A stretch of 46,095 nt of DNA from Nocardioides sp. (GTDB taxonomy: Bacteria > Actinomycetota > Actinomycetes > Propionibacteriales > Nocardioidaceae), in assembly GCA_030698375.1 (NCBI GenBank), contig JAUYLL010000048.1:1-46095 (forward strand). The letters run 5' to 3'. The notes below the pieces were generated by a model. That model saw only the letters and a list, made by a program, of their open reading frames with translations, made no database searches and was not told where the DNA came from. This document shows, in pieces, positions 1-8,704 of the stretch (within the stretch, counting starts at the first letter, position 1; every line of letters starts with the position of its first letter). The position numbers and the translations under genes were made by a program.

Positions 1-557
1 ACCCCGCGCCCGTCGAGACGTTGCGCCTCGCGATCGGCGAAGGTCTCGGGGTCGAAGCGCCGCAGTGCCTCGGCGACCAGCTGGCCGATGACACCGGTGA
101 TCGAGCGGCGGGTCTCACCGAGCCGGGCATCGACCCACGCCACGGCCTCGAGGCTCAACGCCCGGGTCTCTTGGGCGACCACGCGTGCCCGCCAGGCGTC
201 GACCTCGCCGTCGAGCAGCCGCTCCCACAACCCCGGCAGCCGGTGCCGAAGATCCAGTGCATCGGAGAGCAACGCCGCTGCGGCATCCGGACCGCACGCA
301 AGAGAGTGGCCCAGCTCGGTCGCGGCGAACTCACTGACCTGCGGCGTGCCGGCCCCGCCGAGGGTGACCATCCGCTCGGAGACCACCGGCAGCAGGTCCG
401 GGACCGGGGCCATCGACGGGGCGTCGTACAGGACCGCGACATGCGCGGCAGCGACCAGCTCATCGACCGCGATCCGCCGCGACACTGCGCGTCCGGCGCG
501 CATGGCTTCGAAGATCTCGGCCTTGCCGAGATCATCGAGGCGTTCCCTGTCGAGCAT
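1..557 (-). CDS. DUF222/HNH endonuclease family protein, 3' end outside window
   Basis: The minus strand is open from the ATG at 557 to the window edge, about 185 residues. It reads MLDRERLDDLGKAEIFEAMR at the N-terminus, and further in has LWERLLDGEVDAWRARVVA and a stretch resembling the helical DUF222 region found in front of HNH nuclease domains in actinobacteria ('13E12 repeat' family). The HNH motif itself would lie beyond the window, so nuclease activity cannot be judged. An in-frame TGA at 570-572 makes the ATG at 557 the first possible start. Such genes are multicopy in Nocardioides-type genomes and their role is unclear. The neighbouring ACT gene is divergent. Family assignment is by recognition of the N-terminal pattern only. 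Confidence 0.7.
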   Translation of the reverse strand, partial: MLDRERLDDLGKAEIFEAMRAGRAVSRRIAVDELVAAAHVAVLYDAPSMAPVPDLLPVVSERMVTLGGAGTPQVSEFAATELGHSLACGPDAAAALLSDALDLRHRLPGLWERLLDGEVDAWRARVVAQETRALSLEAVAWVDARLGETRRSITGVIGQLVAEALRRFDPETFADREAQRLDGRG

Positions 558-686
558 GGACCCAGTCCATCACCGGCCACCGACACTGATGATGTTCGCG
601 CCCCGGGGTCGTGACTCAGCCACCGACTGGGGACGTGCGGTCCATGTACGCAGGGCCGGGTGGCACGCGACCGCGAGGGGATCTGA

Positions 687-692
687 CAGGAT
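687..692 (+). promoter_or_regulatory. weak -10 hexamer for the ACT-domain gene
   Basis: CAGGAT lies 7 bases before the GTG at 700, the same geometry as the clearer TAnnnT boxes elsewhere in the window, but its first base is C. Confidence 0.35.
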
Positions 693-699
693 CGCGGGC

Positions 700-1218
700 G
701 TGACGCTCCACGCCATCACCGTCCTCGGCCACGACCGCCCCGGCATCATCGCCGAGACGACCGGTGTCCTCGCCGACCTCGGGCTGAACCTCGAGGACTC
801 CACGATGACCCTGCTGCGCGGGCACTTCGCGATGATGCTGCTCTGCGCCGGCGACGTCGCCGGCGCGGATGTCGAGGAGGCCCTGGCCCCGCTCGCGGCC
901 GACGGCAGCCTCACGGTCGCGGTGCGCGAGGTCCCGACCGAGGAGGCCGCGAGCGCCGCGGGGCCGTCGTACGTGCTCACGGTGCACGGCGGTGACCGTC
1001 CCGGCATCGTCTCCGCCGTGGTGGCCGAGGTCGCGCGGGCCGGCGGCAACATCACCGACCTCACCACCCGGCTCTCGGGTCGGCTCTATCTGCTCATCGC
1101 CGAGGTCGACCTCCCGTCGACGGCCGACCCCGAGGACGTCGCGGCGGCGCTCCGGACCGCGGGCGCCGAACTCGGAGTCGAGGCATCGCTGCGCCCGGTG
1201 GAGAGCGACGACCTGTGA
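700..1218 (+). CDS. two-ACT-domain protein, GcvR-like
   Basis: A 172-residue protein made of two ACT domains: residues about 1-75, beginning MTLHAITVLGHDRPGII, and about 88-165, with YVLTVHGGDRPGIVSAVVAE. The repeated HDRPGI/GDRPGI turn is typical of the glycine cleavage repressor (GcvR) type of stand-alone ACT protein, which binds small ligands, often amino acids, and acts by protein contact rather than DNA binding. Which ligand or partner applies here is unknown. The GTG at 700 is chosen because the ACT fold starts immediately after it. Reading further upstream gives only low-complexity translated sequence. Its stop overlaps the start of the deformylase gene (GTGA at 1215-1218), so the two are probably translationally coupled. 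Confidence 0.8.
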   Translation: MTLHAITVLGHDRPGIIAETTGVLADLGLNLEDSTMTLLRGHFAMMLLCAGDVAGADVEEALAPLAADGSLTVAVREVPTEEAASAAGPSYVLTVHGGDRPGIVSAVVAEVARAGGNITDLTTRLSGRLYLLIAEVDLPSTADPEDVAAALRTAGAELGVEASLRPVESDDL

Positions 1219-1787
1219 GCGCCGAGCCCACCCCGGTCGACGACGTCGTCGGCCGGTGGTCCCCGGACGACCTGGGGGTCGAGGGCTCGGTGCTCGAGGT
1301 GGTCACCGCCCCGGCCGCGGTGCTCTCCACCGAGGGTGAGGAGGTCGACCCCACCGACCCCGAGGTCGTGCAGCTCGCCGCAGACCTGGTCGCCACCATG
1401 CGCGTCTCGCCCGGCTGCGTCGGTCTCGCCGCCCCGCAGGTGGGTGTGGGCGCGCGGGTGTTCTGCGTGGACGTGTCGGCGCACCCGAAGACCCGCAGCC
1501 ACCACGGCACCTTCGTGCTCTGCAACGCCGTGGTCCTCGAGTCCTCCCGCAACGAGAAGGCCCGCGAGGGCTGCATGAGCGTGCCGGACTTCACCGGCGA
1601 CGTGAAGCGGGCCTCGCGGCTGACGGTGACCGGCCGGCTGCCCGGCACCGGCGAGGAGGTCACCGTCACCGCGGAGGCCTTCGAGGCCCGCGCGCTCCAG
1701 CACGAGATCGACCACTGCTCTGGTCTGCTCTTCCTAGACCGGGTGGCCGGTGCGCACGCGGTCCACCCGCGCAAGACTTACCTCTGA
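1215..1787 (+). CDS. def: peptide deformylase
   Basis: A 190-residue metalloenzyme that removes the formyl group from the initiator methionine of new proteins. All three family motifs are visible: GCVGLAAPQ at 67-75 (motif I), EGCMS at 118-122 with metal-ligand Cys120 (motif II), and HEIDH at 163-167 with the two metal His and catalytic Glu (motif III). Motif II has Met where many deformylases have Leu. The GTG start at 1215 overlaps the stop of the ACT gene by four bases. A tRNA gene follows 17 bases after the stop. Length is normal for actinobacterial PDF. Confidence 0.93.
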   Translation: MSAEPTPVDDVVGRWSPDDLGVEGSVLEVVTAPAAVLSTEGEEVDPTDPEVVQLAADLVATMRVSPGCVGLAAPQVGVGARVFCVDVSAHPKTRSHHGTFVLCNAVVLESSRNEKAREGCMSVPDFTGDVKRASRLTVTGRLPGTGEEVTVTAEAFEARALQHEIDHCSGLLFLDRVAGAHAVHPRKTYL

Positions 1788-1804
1788 CGGCCCCACAGGG
1801 TCGC

Positions 1805-1877
1805 GCCCCCGTAGCCCAATGGCAGAGGCAGGAGCCTTAAAAGCTCTTCAGTGTCGGTTCGAGTCCGACCGGGGGTA
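1805..1877 (+). tRNA. tRNA with UAA anticodon and short variable loop (nominally Leu)
   Basis: A 73-nt cloverleaf can be drawn. The acceptor pairs GCCCCCG (1805-1811) with CGGGGGT (1870-1876), including one terminal G-T, and the discriminator is A1877. The D stem is GCC/GGC (1814-1816 with 1827-1829) with loop GG at 1821-1822. The anticodon stem is GGAGC/GCTCT around the loop CTTAAAA (1836-1842), giving anticodon TAA at 1838-1840. The variable region is only five bases (1848-1852). The T arm is GTCGG-TTCGAGT-CCGAC (1853-1869). CCA is not encoded. UAA reads the leucine codon UUA, but bacterial tRNA-Leu normally has a long variable arm, so the amino-acid identity is uncertain. Confidence 0.85.
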
Positions 1878-3101
1878 CGCCGGGCTCCCCAGCGCGGGCG
1901 CGCCCTGCTCGACCTCGCGCCGCCGAGCCGACGACGCGCGGCGGGCGATGGCCCACTGGTGGGTCTCGGTGGAGCCGTCGTAGATGCGGAACGGCCGCAC
2001 CTCGTTGAGGTACTGCGCCAGCGGCAGCCCGTCGCTGACGCCGTCGCCGCCGCAGAGCTGGATCGCCCGGTCGATCACCCGGAAGATCGCCTCCGAGCAG
2101 TGCACCTTCGCCACCGACGACATCGCGGAGCCGGCCCGCGGGTCGTCGACGAGCAGGTGGGCGGTCTTGGTGATGATCGCGTCGGAGGTCTCGACGTCGA
2201 TCACCGAGTCGCTGATCAGGCCCTGGGCCAGGCCGAGGGAGTGCAGCGGCGCGCCGAAGAGCTCACGCGCCTCGGCTCGGTCGAGCGCGGTGTCGAGGGC
2301 GCGGCGGGCCAGGCCCAGCCAGCGCATGCAGTGGGTCAGGCGTGCCGGGCCGAGCCGGACCTGCGCGTAGCGGAACCCCTCGCCGGGGGCGCCCAGCACC
2401 GCGTCGTCACCGACGTGCACGTCCTCGAGGTGCAGGTGCGGGTGGCCACCGGCGATGTAGCGGTCGACGGTGTGGATCGGCGCCCCCACCCGCATGCCCG
2501 GGGTGTCCATCGGGACCAAGAACATCGTGGCCCCCGCCGGGTGCTCGCCGGTGGCCTCGGTGCGGGCCATGACGATGCAGTAGGCCGCCACGAGCGCGCC
2601 GCTGGTGAAGCGCTTCTCGCCGCTGATCACCCACCCGTCGTCGACCTTGCGGGCGGTGGTGCGCAGGGCGCCTGGGTCGGAGCCGGCGCCGGGGTGGGGC
2701 TCGGTCATCCCGAAGCAGGACCGCACCTCGCCCCGGACCAGCGGACGCAGGAACTGCTCCTGCTGCGCCGGCGTGGCGACCTGGGCGAGCATGTGCATGT
2801 TGCCCTCGTCCGGGGCCATGCAGTTGAGCACGCTGGGGCCGATGGGGGAGTAGCCGGCCTCCTGGAAGATCGGCGACCAGTGCTGCAGCGGGACGCCGAG
2901 GCCGCCGTGCTCGCGGGGCGCGTGCGGGGCGAAGACGCCGGCGTCGCGCGCCTGGGCCTGCAGGGCCAGGCGGTCCTCCTCGGCGAGCTCGTCGCCGGGC
3001 CGCGGCTCCGCGGGCAGCAGGACCTCGCGGACGAAGCGCCGGGTGGTCTCACGGAGCCCGACCAGGTCGGCCGGCAGGGCGTGGGAAGACGGTGCAGCCA
3101 C
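1848..3101 (-). CDS. acyl-CoA dehydrogenase family protein
   Basis: A 417-residue FAD-dependent acyl-CoA dehydrogenase, oxidising acyl-CoA to enoyl-CoA in fatty-acid or related catabolism. Family features include CFGMTEPHPGAGSDPGALRT (flavin/substrate loop), WVISGEKRFTSGA, a helical C-terminal domain with QLCGGDGVSDGLPLAQYLNEV, and the terminal RIYDGSTETHQ motif, which is closest to the ACAD10/11-like subgroup. The GTG at 3101 is preceded by AAGGAG at good spacing, whereas the longer frame up to 3278 has no support. Its last ten codons and stop lie antisense inside the tRNA gene, so the C-terminal tail (...SDSNRH) is not conserved-looking sequence. No electron-transfer partner gene is adjacent, and the substrate cannot be inferred. 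Confidence 0.85.
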   Translation of the reverse strand: MAAPSSHALPADLVGLRETTRRFVREVLLPAEPRPGDELAEEDRLALQAQARDAGVFAPHAPREHGGLGVPLQHWSPIFQEAGYSPIGPSVLNCMAPDEGNMHMLAQVATPAQQEQFLRPLVRGEVRSCFGMTEPHPGAGSDPGALRTTARKVDDGWVISGEKRFTSGALVAAYCIVMARTEATGEHPAGATMFLVPMDTPGMRVGAPIHTVDRYIAGGHPHLHLEDVHVGDDAVLGAPGEGFRYAQVRLGPARLTHCMRWLGLARRALDTALDRAEARELFGAPLHSLGLAQGLISDSVIDVETSDAIITKTAHLLVDDPRAGSAMSSVAKVHCSEAIFRVIDRAIQLCGGDGVSDGLPLAQYLNEVRPFRIYDGSTETHQWAIARRASSARRREVEQGAPALGSPAYPRSDSNRH

Positions 3102-3197
3102 GGGGACTCCTTGGGGACGAACGGGTCGTGGGTGGGACGTGGGGGACGCTACCGGGCGACGAGGGAGAACCCGGGAACACCGGCGCTGCCCGGATCG

Positions 3198-3223
3198 TTG
3201 ACTCAGCAGGTGACCCGTACGAT
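3198..3223 (+). promoter_or_regulatory. possible promoter of the Bax-inhibitor-like gene
   Basis: TTGACT (3198-3203) and TACGAT (3218-3223) resemble -35 and -10 elements, but the 14-base spacer is short, so the -35 may not be used. A leader with AGGAG before the ATG at 3253 follows. Confidence 0.4.
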
Positions 3224-3252
3224 GGGGCCATCTCAACCGAGGAGAGGCACTG

Positions 3253-4110
3253 ATGCAGAGCAACAACCCGATCTTCAACCGCGCCGGAGGCTTCCAGCGC
3301 GGCGGAGCCCCGGCGTACCCGGCTTCTCAGCAGGGGTACGGCGATCCGTCGAGCTGGTCCATCGGCTCCCCCGACGACCCGCAGGCCGCTCAGGGCGGCT
3401 ACGGCTATGCCGAGCCCACGCCCCGGATGACCGTCGACTCGGTGGTCCAGAAGACCGGCATGACGCTGGGCGTGGTCATCATCACCGCGCTCGCGACCTG
3501 GATCCTCACCCCCGACCTGCGGGGCGCGACCGAGGAGCAGGCCGGCACGGTCCTCCTGGCCACCATGCTCGGTGCCGGTGCCGCGTTCATCTTGTCGCTG
3601 GTCAACTCCTTCAAGAAGGTGATCAGCCCGGCGCTCGTGCTGGCCTTCGCCGTGGTCGAGGGCGTGGCCCTCGGTGGGCTGAGCAAGCTCTTCGACGCCC
3701 AGTTCGGTGACGGCATCGTCACCAATGCGGTCCTCGGCACCTTCGCCGCGTTCGCCGGCACGCTGGCCGCCTACAAGGTCTTCGACATCCAGGTGGGCGA
3801 CAAGTTCCGCAAGGGCGTCATCGCCGCGATGTTCGGCATGGTGGGCCTGGGCCTCATGGAGATGGTCCTGCGGATGTTCAACGCCGACATCGGCCTCTTC
3901 GGCTTCGGTGCGCTCGGCCTGATCATGTCGATCGCCGGCCTCGTGCTCGGTATCTTCATGCTCCTGCTCGACTTCGACTTCGTCGAGCAGGGCGTGGCCA
4001 ACGGCCTCGAGGAGCGCGAGTCGTGGCGCGCCGCGTTCGCGATGACCGTGAGCCTGGTCTGGATCTACACCAACCTGCTGCGCATCCTGGCGATCTTCAG
4101 CCAGGACTGA
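3253..4110 (+). CDS. Bax inhibitor-1/YccA-like membrane protein
   Basis: A 285-residue protein. The first 55 or so residues form a Gly/Tyr/Pro-rich, probably disordered cytoplasmic tail (MQSNNPIFNRAGGF...), followed by about seven hydrophobic segments (for example TLGVVIITALATWIL, TVLLATMLGAGAAFILSLV, ALVLAFAVVEGVALGGL, FGALGLIMSIAGLVLGIFML). The opening MQSNNPIFNR and the acidic LLDFDFVEQG segment near the C-terminus are characteristic of the actinobacterial Bax-inhibitor-1/YccA-like family. The function is not established in bacteria; ion leak or stress roles are proposed for the superfamily. AGGAG lies seven to ten bases before the ATG. The gene stands alone and ends at a strong hairpin terminator. 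Confidence 0.85.
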   Translation: MQSNNPIFNRAGGFQRGGAPAYPASQQGYGDPSSWSIGSPDDPQAAQGGYGYAEPTPRMTVDSVVQKTGMTLGVVIITALATWILTPDLRGATEEQAGTVLLATMLGAGAAFILSLVNSFKKVISPALVLAFAVVEGVALGGLSKLFDAQFGDGIVTNAVLGTFAAFAGTLAAYKVFDIQVGDKFRKGVIAAMFGMVGLGLMEMVLRMFNADIGLFGFGALGLIMSIAGLVLGIFMLLLDFDFVEQGVANGLEERESWRAAFAMTVSLVWIYTNLLRILAIFSQD

Positions 4111-4129
4111 CCTTCAGGCACGACCATCG

Positions 4130-4161
4130 CGAAGCCCCGGAGCGGTTGCTCCGGGGCTTCG
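4130..4161. terminator. strong bidirectional hairpin terminator
   Basis: GAAGCCCCGGAGC (4131-4143) pairs perfectly with GCTCCGGGGCTTC (4148-4160) around a GGTT loop, with a closing C-G pair at 4130/4161. It sits between the convergent Bax-inhibitor-like and SGNH hydrolase genes and can serve both. Confidence 0.85.
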
Positions 4162-4166
4162 TCGTG

Positions 4167-5207
4167 TCAGGCCTCGTCGGTGCTCGGCTGCTGGGCGGTC
4201 TTCTCGTCGCCCTCGTCGGGTGCGTCCGCCTGGGACTCCGGGTGCCGGCGACGGTGCCGCAGGAGGGCCCAGCGGCCGCGGGTGCCTCGGTCGCTGCCGG
4301 CCACCTGGGTGCCGTCGACCTCGGTGCCGGGGGTGCGGGCGGCCTCGACGGCGGCGTACGAGATCGGCAGGATGCCTTCACCCCGGTAGGACTCGGGCTC
4401 GACGTCCTCGTCGGGGATGACCTCGAGAGCCGCCAGCACCGACGGCAGCAGGACCGCGACCAGGTGGGAGTAGCCGGCCGCCGAGGGGTGGAACTGGTCA
4501 GGGCCGAAGAGGATCGCGGGGGCGGCGGCGAACTCGGGTCCGAGCACGGAGCTCAGGGAGACCGTCCGCCCGCCCGCCTCGACCACGGCGATGGTCTGCG
4601 CGGCCGCCAGCCGCCGCGACCAGGAGCGCGCGACCTGCTTGAGCGGCGGCATGATCGGCTCGATGGTGCCGAGGTCGGGGCAGGTGCCGACCACGACCTC
4701 GACGCCGGCGTCGAGCAGCCGGCGTACCGCAGATTCGAGGTGCCGCACGGACTGCGTCGGCAGGACGGTGTGGGTGACGTCGTTCGCGCCGATGAGGATG
4801 ACCGCGACGTCGGGCTCGATGGCCAACGCGCTGTCGAGCTGGGTGGCCAGGTCGACGGACTGGGCGCCGACGACGGCGAAGGAACGCAGGTAGACGCGGC
4901 GCTCGGCGCGCGCGGCCACGCCGGAGGCCAGACGGGCCCCGGGGGTGTCCTCGACCCGGTCGACGCCGTACCCGGCGGCGCTCGAGTCGCCGAGCAGCGC
5001 GATCTTCACCGCGGGGCCGGGGCGGCCCTTGCCGTACCAACCGCTGGCGTCCGGGACGGGATCGTCCAGCGGGCCACCGATCGTGCGGCGGGCGAGCTTG
5101 GCCTCGGCGGTGAGCAGCGCGTAGATCGATCCGCCCAGCACGGAGAGCCCGCCGCCGCCGAACGCAGCGGCGGAGGCGAGCTTCCTGGCCGCTGCTGCTT
5201 TCCCCAT
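4167..5207 (-). CDS. SGNH/GDSL-family hydrolase, membrane-anchored or secreted
   Basis: A 346-residue esterase/lipase-type protein. A hydrophobic N-terminal segment (residues 11-32, ASAAAFGGGGLSVLGGSIYA) suggests a signal anchor. SGNH blocks are clear: GDSS at 73-76 with nucleophile Ser75, GAND at 140-143 with oxyanion Asn142, and DQFHPSAAGY from 237 with catalytic Asp237 and His240. Residues after about 285 form an acidic and basic low-complexity tail (DEDVEPES..., ...DAPDEGDEKTAQQ) of unknown role. The substrate cannot be told. The ATG at 5207 is preceded by TACGGT seven bases upstream, suggesting a leaderless mRNA, and the gene is back to back with cbs. Confidence 0.88.
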   Translation of the reverse strand: MGKAAAARKLASAAAFGGGGLSVLGGSIYALLTAEAKLARRTIGGPLDDPVPDASGWYGKGRPGPAVKIALLGDSSAAGYGVDRVEDTPGARLASGVAARAERRVYLRSFAVVGAQSVDLATQLDSALAIEPDVAVILIGANDVTHTVLPTQSVRHLESAVRRLLDAGVEVVVGTCPDLGTIEPIMPPLKQVARSWSRRLAAAQTIAVVEAGGRTVSLSSVLGPEFAAAPAILFGPDQFHPSAAGYSHLVAVLLPSVLAALEVIPDEDVEPESYRGEGILPISYAAVEAARTPGTEVDGTQVAGSDRGTRGRWALLRHRRRHPESQADAPDEGDEKTAQQPSTDEA

Positions 5208-5214
5208 GGGCGCA

Positions 5215-5220
5215 ACCGTA
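5215..5220 (-). promoter_or_regulatory. -10 hexamer of the SGNH hydrolase gene
   Basis: TACGGT on the minus strand, seven bases before the ATG at 5207. This matches the leaderless geometry. The opposing cbs -10 is only 12 bases away. Confidence 0.6.
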
Positions 5221-5232
5221 CCGAGCCGCGCC

Positions 5233-5238
5233 TATATT
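5233..5238 (+). promoter_or_regulatory. -10 hexamer of cbs, leaderless
   Basis: TATATT followed by six bases and the GTG at 5245. It is one of the few AT-rich hexamers in the region and supports the GTG start. Confidence 0.7.
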
Positions 5239-5244
5239 GCTGGG

Positions 5245-6618
<1,374 letters not shown>

Positions 6619-6637
6619 CGGGGTCGCGGCGCTCGGG

Positions 6638-7378
6638 CTACTCGGGACGCTTCACCCGCCGGAGCAGGAAGGCCGTGACGAGGAGCGTCACCACGAGCCC
6701 GCGCGAGACCCAGAGCCAGACGTCGCTGCGCAGGACCGCCCCCTCCGGCCACAGGCCCACCAGCGGGCTGAACGAGGCGGCCGACGCGCGCAGGCCGTTG
6801 CCCGGGACGTCGACGGCCAGGCCGATGGTCGTGGCCACGGCGATGACCTGCACGAGGGCCGCCCCCAGGAGCACCAGCAACCGGGCCCGCGGGTCGCCGC
6901 GCACCGCGTCCGGGGTGCGGGTGACCAGGATCCACACCGGGACGACGACGGCCCAGACGAGCAGCATCCCGGTCACCGCCGCCACTAAGCCCAGGAGGAG
7001 GACCGCCAGGGTCACGGCGGGGAACCACGACGTGTCCCCGTCGGTGAGCGGGTAGAGCGCGAATCCGCCGAGGATCTCCGCCAGCAGCACGAGGACGATC
7101 CGGCCCAGCTGGCCGGGCATCGGGCCGGTCGAGCGGACGAGCAGGTGGTTGGGCCGCATGCCCAGGCAGGCGACCATGCCCATCGCCACGTTCACGGCGG
7201 CGAGCGGGACGAGCACCGGGGTCAGGTCGGCGTGCACGTCGCGGCTCGCCCACCAGCCGAGCAGCGTGACAGCCGCACCGGTGAGCAGCAGCAGGAGCAC
7301 GAGGCGTGCCCGCTTCACCCCCCGGCTCGGCTCCGGCACGTGCACGCGGCCGCCGTCGATCGCCGGTTGTCCTGGCAT
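6638..7378 (-). CDS. hypothetical multi-pass membrane protein
   Basis: A 246-residue protein with about six hydrophobic stretches (ARLVLLLLLTGAAVTLLGWW, LTPVLVPLAAVNVAMGMVACL, IVLVLLAEILGGFAL, AVTLAVLLLGLVAAVTGMLLVWAVVVPVWIL, LLVLLGAALVQVIAVATTIGLA, LWVSRGLVVTLLVTAFLL). The N-terminus (MPGQPAIDGG...) and the C-terminus (RRVKRPE) are hydrophilic and probably cytoplasmic. I recognise no motif that gives a function. The ATG at 7378 is chosen because GGGGGAG lies just upstream; a longer frame to 7465 lacks support. It converges on cbs with a 19-base gap and no visible terminator. Confidence 0.7.
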   Translation of the reverse strand: MPGQPAIDGGRVHVPEPSRGVKRARLVLLLLLTGAAVTLLGWWASRDVHADLTPVLVPLAAVNVAMGMVACLGMRPNHLLVRSTGPMPGQLGRIVLVLLAEILGGFALYPLTDGDTSWFPAVTLAVLLLGLVAAVTGMLLVWAVVVPVWILVTRTPDAVRGDPRARLLVLLGAALVQVIAVATTIGLAVDVPGNGLRASAASFSPLVGLWPEGAVLRSDVWLWVSRGLVVTLLVTAFLLRRVKRPE

Positions 7379-7463
7379 GGCTCCCCCTGTGTCCCGAGCG
7401 GTCGCGGTCACGCTAGCCGAGCAGTTGGCGGTCGGGCCGTGGCCCGCGCGGAGACGAGGTCGC

Positions 7464-7838
7464 ATGAGACGTCCTCGCCCTCGTAGGTGGCCCGCTGCTC
7501 GTGGCGCCCACCGCCCATGCCGACGACCGGCGGTGCACCGGCATCATTCGCGCCGTCCAGGTCTCCGACAACATCGTGGTGCCGCGCGGGCGCACCTGCC
7601 GCCTGCTGGGCACCCGCGTCGACGGCAACATCCAGCTCGAGCAGGGTCGCGGTGGCGCGGTGCCGTCAAGCGCACGGTCGTCGACGGCGACATCCAGCTG
7701 TTCTCCAACAACGGTCGGTTCGGCGTGCGTCGCAACGTCGTCGACGGCCACCTGCAGTGCAAGAGCAACAAGCCTGCGCCCGTCGGTGGCCGCAACCGCG
7801 TCCAGGGCAGCAAGGAAGGGCAGTGCCGCTCCCTCTGA
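7464..7838 (+). pseudogene. secreted beta-helix-like protein with two compensating frameshifts
   Basis: The protein-like reading switches frame twice. One frame carries a signal peptide and mature start (VLALVGGPLLVAPTAHA, then DDRRCTGIIRAVQVSDN...) up to IQLEQGRGGAV near 7662. The downstream part (VVDGDIQLFSNNGRFGVRRN, VVDGHLQCKSN) is in another frame, ending in TGA at 7836-7838. The ATG at 7464, preceded by GAGACGAGG, is in the downstream frame, so a +1 change near 7470 and a -1 change near 7662 would be needed to restore the gene. Repeats of the type VDGxIQL suggest a small right-handed beta-helix, as in polymer-forming proteins; the function is unknown. It may be a decayed gene or two assembly errors. 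Confidence 0.6.
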
Positions 7839-7871
7839 CGGGATGAGGCCGCCCCGGGCACCCGGTGCCCC

Positions 7872-7877
7872 TAGCAT
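7872..7877 (+). promoter_or_regulatory. -10 hexamer of the TauE/SafE gene, leaderless
   Basis: TAGCAT, six bases before the GTG at 7884. Confidence 0.6.
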
Positions 7878-7883
7878 CGCTGG

Positions 7884-8663
7884 GTGGACGAGATCTCGGG
7901 GCTGACGCTGGCGCTGCTCGCGCTCGCCGCGCTCACGGCAGGGTTCGTCGACGCGGTCGTCGGTGGCGGCGGGCTGATCCAGCTCCCCGCGCTGGTGGTC
8001 GGGCTGCCCGGCGCGAGCCCGGTGCAGATCCTGGCGACGAACAAGCTCGGCTCGGTGTGCGGGACCACGGTGAGCTCGGCGACGTACTACCGCCGGGTGC
8101 GCCCGGACCCGCGGACGTTCATCCCGCTCATGATCTGCGCCTTCCTCGGTTCGGTGGGGGGCGCCTTCGTCGCCAGCCTGATCCCGCGCTCGGCCTTCGA
8201 CCCGATCATCCTCGTGGTCCTGGTCCTCGTGGGGGCGTACGTCGTGCTCAAGCCGGCCATCGGAGCCGTCACGGTCCTGCGGTACGCCGGCCGCCGGCAC
8301 ACGCTCTCCGCCATGCTCGCGGGGGTGGTGGTCGGCTTCTACGACGGCGCGCTCGGCCCCGGGACTGGGTCGTTCTTCGTCTTCGCCCTCGTGGGGCTGC
8401 TCGGCTACAACTTCCTCGAGGCCTCGGCGAAGGCCCGCCTGGCCAACTGGGCGACGAACATCGCCGCGCTCTGCGTCTTCGTGCCCCAGGGGGCCGTGCT
8501 GTGGGACGTCGGCCTGGTGATCGGTGGGGCCAACCTGATCGGCGGCTACGTCGGTGCCCGGACGGCCGTGGCCCGGGGTGCCCGCTTCGTCCGGGTCTTC
8601 TTCGTGGTCGTGGTGGTGGCGTTCATCGTGGTCATCGGCTCCGACGTCGTCGGACTGCGGTGA
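7884..8663 (+). CDS. TauE/SafE-family sulfite exporter-like transporter (TSUP)
   Basis: A 259-residue membrane protein with about eight hydrophobic segments in two halves, the TSUP family layout. The N-terminal half shows GFVDAVVGGGGLIQLPAL and the inter-segment LATNKLGSVCGTTVSSATYYRR. The second half repeats the pattern with GVVVGFYDGALGPGTGSFFVF and ASAKARLANWATNIAAL. These paired GGG/GPGTG loops are diagnostic of TauE/SafE proteins, which export sulfite, sulfoacetate or related organosulfur anions. The actual substrate is unknown, and no sulfur-metabolism gene is directly adjacent, although cbs is 1.3 kb away. The GTG at 7884 follows TAGCAT by six bases. Confidence 0.88.
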   Translation: MDEISGLTLALLALAALTAGFVDAVVGGGGLIQLPALVVGLPGASPVQILATNKLGSVCGTTVSSATYYRRVRPDPRTFIPLMICAFLGSVGGAFVASLIPRSAFDPIILVVLVLVGAYVVLKPAIGAVTVLRYAGRRHTLSAMLAGVVVGFYDGALGPGTGSFFVFALVGLLGYNFLEASAKARLANWATNIAALCVFVPQGAVLWDVGLVIGGANLIGGYVGARTAVARGARFVRVFFVVVVVAFIVVIGSDVVGLR

Positions 8664-8691
8664 CTCGGCGTCGGAGCGAGGTCGGAGGGCG

Positions 8692-8697
8692 TAGCGT
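8692..8697 (+). promoter_or_regulatory. -10 hexamer of the VOC gene, leaderless
   Basis: TAGCGT, seven bases before the ATG at 8705. Confidence 0.55.
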
Positions 8698-8704
8698 GCG
8701 GTCC

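Noticed and set aside
1..557. Mobile element or homing endonuclease region
   Set aside because: DUF222/HNH proteins are common resident paralogues in this kind of genome. No inverted repeats, transposase or integrase lie nearby and only the N-terminal part is visible.
1836..1852. Standard long-arm tRNA-Leu
   Set aside because: The variable region is only five bases and cannot form a stem; the identity is therefore left open in the annotation.
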